The notes beneath the pieces were generated by a model. That model had not been told where the DNA came from. It worked only from the letters and a program-made list of their open reading frames with translations, and ran no database searches. Below, piece by piece: positions 27,916-32,447 of a DNA stretch of 32,447 nt. A program made the position numbers and the translations under genes. The number at the start of each line of letters is the position of its first letter. Position 1 is the first letter of the stretch. The stretch comes from Sneathiellales bacterium. Its GTDB lineage: Bacteria > Pseudomonadota > Alphaproteobacteria > Sneathiellales > Sneathiellaceae. The stretch spans positions 1 to 32,447 of the forward strand of contig JAKSCD010000188.1 in the NCBI GenBank assembly GCA_022360775.1, given 5' to 3'.

Positions 27916-29502
27916 TTGAGAACGGTGAAAAACTGGAAGGAACAGGCTGTGACTAGTCTCACTGAATCATCACCAATGGGAATCGATTGGGCCAAGATAG
28001 TATTTGCGCTTTCTATCCTGTTGAGCTTGGCTTTTTATATGCCAGATGCCGAAATGCTCTGGGATGCATGGATGAACCGCGAGGAATTCAGTCACGGTCC
28101 CCTGATGCTTGCTGTTTCTTTGTTCCTGCTATGGAAAAGACGCGAGCTGCTTAAATTTCCAGATCAACGCGGCCAGTTTTTAGGTGTTGCGATCGTCTTC
28201 ATTTCTGTGCTTGTTTACGGGCTAGCGATCAAGTCCGGCGTCGAGAATGTCAGACATCTGAGTATCTTCTCAATTATATTTGGTGTTTTCCTCACCTTCG
28301 GCGGCTTCACTTACGCGCGTTATGTTTTTCCTGCGCTGATTTTGCTGCCATTTGTGGTACCTCCTCCCACATTTCTGAACTCAAGCCTGTCTTATAACCT
28401 TCAGCTCTTCTCTACGGATGTCAGTGTCTTTTCCTTGCGTGCTATCGGTGTCACCGTTTTTCAGGACGGAAATATAATTGACCTTGGGAAAATGAAGCTG
28501 GAAGTTGCCGAAGCCTGCAGTGGATTGAGATATCTTTATCCCATGATCGGGCTTGGAGCCCTTTCAGGAATGTTGTTCGACATTGCCCTTTGGAAAAGAG
28601 GTTTGTTCCTCGTCCTCGCCGGCGCTATTTCTATCATCATGAATAGTGTCCGGATTTTCCTGACCGGTGCCTTTGTTGAATTTACGGATATGGGCGTTTC
28701 TGAAGGATTTTTCCATCTTTTCGAAGGTTGGGTTTTCTTCTTGATTTCCTTTGTTGTTGTCCTGGCGGCTTGCTGGCTGACACTCACCAAAAAGGAAAAA
28801 TCAACTATGGGACGCGGTGTTCTTCATCTTGGAGAAATCAACCGTTCGCCAAAGAGCCTGAAACTTAATTCTCCTGCTTTTGTCGTTGTGGCCTTGAGCA
28901 TCGCTCTTGCACCTCTCACACTGACTTTACGCAATATTGAACCTGTGATCCCTGAAAGACTGAGCTTCTCGAGCTTCCCGCTTAAAATCGGCAATCTGAT
29001 TGCTGAAGAAGATCAGATACCCGGAATCGAAGCACAAATCTTGCAGATGAGCGATTATTTCCTCGGCCACTATCGGGAATCAAATCTTCCGGCCATCTCT
29101 CTCTTCATCGGCTACTATGATGAACAATCTGCGGGCCGCACCCCTCATTCACCAAGGATTTGTATTCCTTCAGGGGGTTGGGAGATTCGGGACCTCAAGA
29201 CTATTGAGTTGATCAAGGATGGTAAGCCGGTCCCTGTTAATCGGGTCCTGATCGGCAAAGGGGAACAGAAGCTTCTTGTTTATTACTGGTTCCAGCAACG
29301 CGGTAAATTCATTGCCAATGAATATGCAGCGAAGTTCAATCTGCTTCTGGGCGGCTTGACCTCTTCACGGACAGATGGCGCGCTGGTTCGTCTTACCATG
29401 CCAATTTCATCTACCATGTCCGAACTTGTGGCAGACCAGCGTCTGGAAGAGTTTTCACAAAATCTGTTCCCGGTTCTTCCCAAATATGTACCGGATGCCT
29501 AA
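27916..29502 (+). CDS. Exosortase fused to a C-terminal EpsI domain (XrtD-like)
   Basis: 528 aa; exosortase active-site regions EACSGLRYL (Cys), NSVRIFLTG (Arg), GFFHLFEGW (His); EpsI-like HSPRICIPSGGWEI and LLVYYWFQQRGK. The start codon may lie further downstream (VTSLTESS or MGIDW). Confidence 0.88.
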   Translation: MRTVKNWKEQAVTSLTESSPMGIDWAKIVFALSILLSLAFYMPDAEMLWDAWMNREEFSHGPLMLAVSLFLLWKRRELLKFPDQRGQFLGVAIVFISVLVYGLAIKSGVENVRHLSIFSIIFGVFLTFGGFTYARYVFPALILLPFVVPPPTFLNSSLSYNLQLFSTDVSVFSLRAIGVTVFQDGNIIDLGKMKLEVAEACSGLRYLYPMIGLGALSGMLFDIALWKRGLFLVLAGAISIIMNSVRIFLTGAFVEFTDMGVSEGFFHLFEGWVFFLISFVVVLAACWLTLTKKEKSTMGRGVLHLGEINRSPKSLKLNSPAFVVVALSIALAPLTLTLRNIEPVIPERLSFSSFPLKIGNLIAEEDQIPGIEAQILQMSDYFLGHYRESNLPAISLFIGYYDEQSAGRTPHSPRICIPSGGWEIRDLKTIELIKDGKPVPVNRVLIGKGEQKLLVYYWFQQRGKFIANEYAAKFNLLLGGLTSSRTDGALVRLTMPISSTMSELVADQRLEEFSQNLFPVLPKYVPDA

Positions 29503-29550
29503 ATAGGGAAAGGGTCTCATAGATCCGGCTTCTTTTAAACGAGGCTATTT

Positions 29551-30387
29551 ATGAGTTTAAAAAGAATTTCCGCCTTTTCCTCTAATGGAGAAGGCGGCAA
29601 TCCGGCAGGCGTTTTGGTTGCAGATACTCTCCCGTCCGCAGAGAAGATGCAGGCGATTGCCAAAGATGTTGGCTATTCCGAGACGGCCTTTATCACGCCC
29701 ATGGGAAAGAAGTGGCGCATCCGGTATTTTGCGCCCGAACAAGAAGTTCCTTTTTGTGGCCATGCGACGATCGCGACAACAGCGGAACTTGGCCGGAGAT
29801 ACGGTCCGGGGCAGTTTGAGCTTGTGCTTAACGATTCAGAGATCTCTGTAGAAGCCTTGGAGATTGGAGCAGAGAAATGGGGCGCAGCGCTCACTTCACC
29901 GCCCACCGCGTCCAGCCCTGCTCCAAAAGAACTCACTGAAAAGGTTCTTCCGATTTTCAATCTGACACATGACGATCTGGATGACCGTTTTCCGCTCACA
30001 ATTGCAACTGCAGGTGCTTGGCATTTCCTCATAGCTTTAAAAAACAGGCAAATCCTGCAGGATATGTCCTATGATTTTGAGCGTTTGAAAAAGGTAATGA
30101 TCGAGGCGGAACTGACCACGATCAACCTGTATTTTGTCCAGGATGACAAAACGGTTCATAGCCGCAACCCTTTTGCTTCCGGCGGTGTTTATGAAGATCC
30201 GGCAACAGGTGCCGCTGCCGCTGCACTGGGAGGGTTCTTCCGGGATATTGGCTGGAAGAAAGAAGGGAAGATCATCATCCATCAGGGATATGACATGAAA
30301 GCCCCCTCAGACCTTCATGTGGAGATAACACCTGAAAAAGGTAAGGGTATCCGGGTTTCAGGCGAAACCCGGATTATTGCAGACTAG
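29551..30387 (+). CDS. PhzF family isomerase/epimerase-like protein
   Basis: 278 aa; FSSNGEGGNPAGVLVAD, GYSETAFI, IRYFAPEQEVPFCGHATIATTAEL, DPATGAAAAALGGF. Confidence 0.93.
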   Translation: MSLKRISAFSSNGEGGNPAGVLVADTLPSAEKMQAIAKDVGYSETAFITPMGKKWRIRYFAPEQEVPFCGHATIATTAELGRRYGPGQFELVLNDSEISVEALEIGAEKWGAALTSPPTASSPAPKELTEKVLPIFNLTHDDLDDRFPLTIATAGAWHFLIALKNRQILQDMSYDFERLKKVMIEAELTTINLYFVQDDKTVHSRNPFASGGVYEDPATGAAAAALGGFFRDIGWKKEGKIIIHQGYDMKAPSDLHVEITPEKGKGIRVSGETRIIAD

Positions 30388-30392
30388 CTCTT

Positions 30393-31721
30393 TTACTGCT
30401 CCGTTAAGGCACGGTCAAAGCTGAGTAGGATCGGGTTCAGGAAATATTCCAACGCGGTCCTCTCTCCTGTCGAAATCATGACATCCGCCTGCATTCCCGG
30501 GCGAAGCTGCTCAACTTCCAGATTGCTTCCCGCCAGGTTATCAATGCGAACCTGAGCCTGATAAAAATAGGCACCAGTTCGTTCATTTAGAATACTGTCG
30601 GCAGAAACCCCGATAATTTCCCCTTCAACCGGCTGGGAGGTCCGCTGGCTGAAAGCCGGAAAACGTATGCGCGCATCGGCACCGATTTTCACCACATCAA
30701 TATCAGTGGGATCCACTTCCGCTTCAACAATCAGCTTCTGATCTACCGGCACAATATCCATCAAGGCTTCGCCGGAGGAAATCACTCCTCCTGAGGTATG
30801 AACATTTAAATTCACAACAATACCGGTATTGGGAGCACGAATTTCAGTTCTGGCCATGACATCAACAGACGCCCTTTCCTGCTCTTCGAGATCAAATAGC
30901 ATTGCCTGAACATTTTTCAGCTCCGCGACGGCTTCGTTCAGGACGGCATTACGAATTTCAGAGATTTGTAGCCTGATCTCGCCGATGGCCTGTTTGGATT
31001 GCGCAACACGCGCCACACTTTGGCTGCGATTGCCTGAAAGCTCTGATGCCGTGCGCTCCAGCGACCGCAACCGTGTCCTCTTCGCCAGTTTCTTTTGCAC
31101 AAGCTGACGCACATCTTTCAGTTCTTCCTGAATAAGTCTTTTCTGGGTATCCAGAGACCGGATCTGCCCTTGCAATCCCTTCAGTTCTTCCTCCAGCTGC
31201 GCTATTTTCTGCTCAAGAATTGTCACCTGACCCTGACGTGCAAGCGTTCTGGCGTTAAAGAGATTTCGCTGACCTTCCAGCGCCTTTGCAACATTCGGAT
31301 CATCCTGTCGCTCAAGCAACCAGCTGGAAAATGTAATTTCCTCCAGATTATCTCTTTCGGCAATTAATCGGGCCCGTTCTGCGAGCGCAACCATTTTGCG
31401 CCCCAGGATCAATTTCAGCGAGGCTTCTGCCTGGGTTTGATCCAGAGAGACCAGGACTTGCCCCCTTTGAACCATATCTCCGTCACGGACCAGAATATCT
31501 TTTACAATCCCGCCTTCAAGATGCTGGATCGTTTTACGATTTCCTTCCACACTGATCACACCGGATGCCAGGGCAGCACTTCCTAATGGAGCGAACGCGG
31601 CCCAACCTACAAATCCGCCAAAGAAGAGCAGAATTACAAGCAACCCCATCCAGATTGGACCGGCGACCCCCATCTTGTCTGTCGGACCTGCTTGTTTTTT
31701 TGAATCTGATTTACTCATCAC
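30393..31721 (-). CDS. HlyD family type I secretion periplasmic adaptor (membrane fusion protein)
   Basis: 442 aa; single N-terminal TM, VISVEGNRKTIQHLEGGIVKDILVRDGDMVQRGQVLVSLDQTQAEAS; coiled coil; LRPGMQADVMISTGERTALEYFLNPI. Confidence 0.93.
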   Translation of the reverse strand: MMSKSDSKKQAGPTDKMGVAGPIWMGLLVILLFFGGFVGWAAFAPLGSAALASGVISVEGNRKTIQHLEGGIVKDILVRDGDMVQRGQVLVSLDQTQAEASLKLILGRKMVALAERARLIAERDNLEEITFSSWLLERQDDPNVAKALEGQRNLFNARTLARQGQVTILEQKIAQLEEELKGLQGQIRSLDTQKRLIQEELKDVRQLVQKKLAKRTRLRSLERTASELSGNRSQSVARVAQSKQAIGEIRLQISEIRNAVLNEAVAELKNVQAMLFDLEEQERASVDVMARTEIRAPNTGIVVNLNVHTSGGVISSGEALMDIVPVDQKLIVEAEVDPTDIDVVKIGADARIRFPAFSQRTSQPVEGEIIGVSADSILNERTGAYFYQAQVRIDNLAGSNLEVEQLRPGMQADVMISTGERTALEYFLNPILLSFDRALTEQ

Positions 31722-31736
31722 TTTTCCTATGGCAAC

Positions 31737-32447
31737 TCAGCCTACACCCTTCAATTTCTCAAGCATTTTCTGCCTGTTTCCTGAAGAGTAGAGTGTATAG
31801 ATTTCCTGTACTTCACCTTCCGTCAAAGGTCTTCCAGCCAAGGAAAGGATCTCACTCCTCACTTTTTCAGTGATTGGAGCAGGTGTTTTAATCTCTGCTT
31901 CTGGAATAGGTTTAACAGCAGGATGTTGCTCGATTTTCGAACTCCGATCCTGACTTTGCGCCGCCCTGTTTTTCAGGGCCTGGAGTCTGGCAATACGGTC
32001 AGCATGACCATTATCGCGCTTGTCTGCTTGTTTTGCGGAGGCTGGAAAAGCAGGCTTAACGTCCAAACTCGGTGCATTTTTTTCAGCATTCTCCCCAGAA
32101 ACAGAGGACGGTAACGCCTGTATATTTTCTTTAACTGGAGGTTTTGGCCCTTCAATCGCTCTGTGCTGCGGCCCTTGAAGCTTATCCAGGATTTCGTCGC
32201 GCGCGCCGAAATCATCAACCATACCATTTCGAAGCACCACGATTTTATCAACATGTTTCAGGATATTCGGGCGATGCGCAATCACAACAATTGTCATCCC
32301 CTGATCCCTGAGCGTCTGGATGGCCTCCATCAACGCTGATTCGCCAACATTATCGAGACTTGCGTTAGGCTCATCCAAAACCAGTATACTTGGATTACCG
32401 TAAAGAGCGCGCGCCAGGGCAATACGTTGTCTCTGTCCACCGGAAAG
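31737..32447 (-). CDS. Type I secretion system ATP-binding/permease protein, C-terminal part; truncated by the right window edge
   Basis: Minus strand reads LSGGQRQRIALARALYGNPSILVLDEPNASLDNVGESALMEAIQTLRDQGMTIVVIAHRP, i.e. ABC signature, Walker B and H-loop. It continues through ORF 31737..32378 to a stop at 31737; the 5' part is outside the window. Confidence 0.93.
   Translation of the reverse strand, partial: LSGGQRQRIALARALYGNPSILVLDEPNASLDNVGESALMEAIQTLRDQGMTIVVIAHRPNILKHVDKIVVLRNGMVDDFGARDEILDKLQGPQHRAIEGPKPPVKENIQALPSSVSGENAEKNAPSLDVKPAFPASAKQADKRDNGHADRIARLQALKNRAAQSQDRSSKIEQHPAVKPIPEAEIKTPAPITEKVRSEILSLAGRPLTEGEVQEIYTLYSSGNRQKMLEKLKGVG

Noticed and set aside
1-32447. Search by eye for tRNA/rRNA genes, CRISPR arrays, transposases/IS ends and retron- or phage-like genes
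   Set aside because: None recognised; no regularly spaced repeats or recombinase motifs were seen. A tRNAscan/Rfam/CRISPRCasFinder run would be decisive.

Overview
This window looks like a chromosomal segment of an alphaproteobacterium; that placement is inferred from gene content and protein style, with no database search. Roughly 1-11.9 kb and 19-22 kb are mostly housekeeping and metabolic genes: speE (partial), LMW-PTP, pterin dehydratase, SDR, two tandem EamA transporters, scoAB CoA-transferase, methyltransferase, quinone oxidoreductase, asparaginase II, TrmH-like, IalB-like, rlmN, argG, folD, YggU and YggT. The more unusual parts are: (i) two chemoreceptors, one with an HBM-type sensor and one that appears to carry an NrtS-like (nitrate/nitrite transporter) membrane module fused to an MCP signalling domain; (ii) a divergent sterol-desaturase / TetR-Rieske oxygenase module whose intergenic region carries two 16-bp dyad operators exactly 42 bp apart; (iii) an exopolysaccharide/exosortase locus (VanZ, initiating sugar-phosphate transferase, Wzz/GumC, BY-kinase, exosortase-EpsI fusion); and (iv) a type I secretion HlyD/ABC pair running off the right edge, whose ABC protein has a long C-terminal extension. 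No rRNA, tRNA, CRISPR array or transposase was recognised. All family calls come from reading motifs, not from searches.
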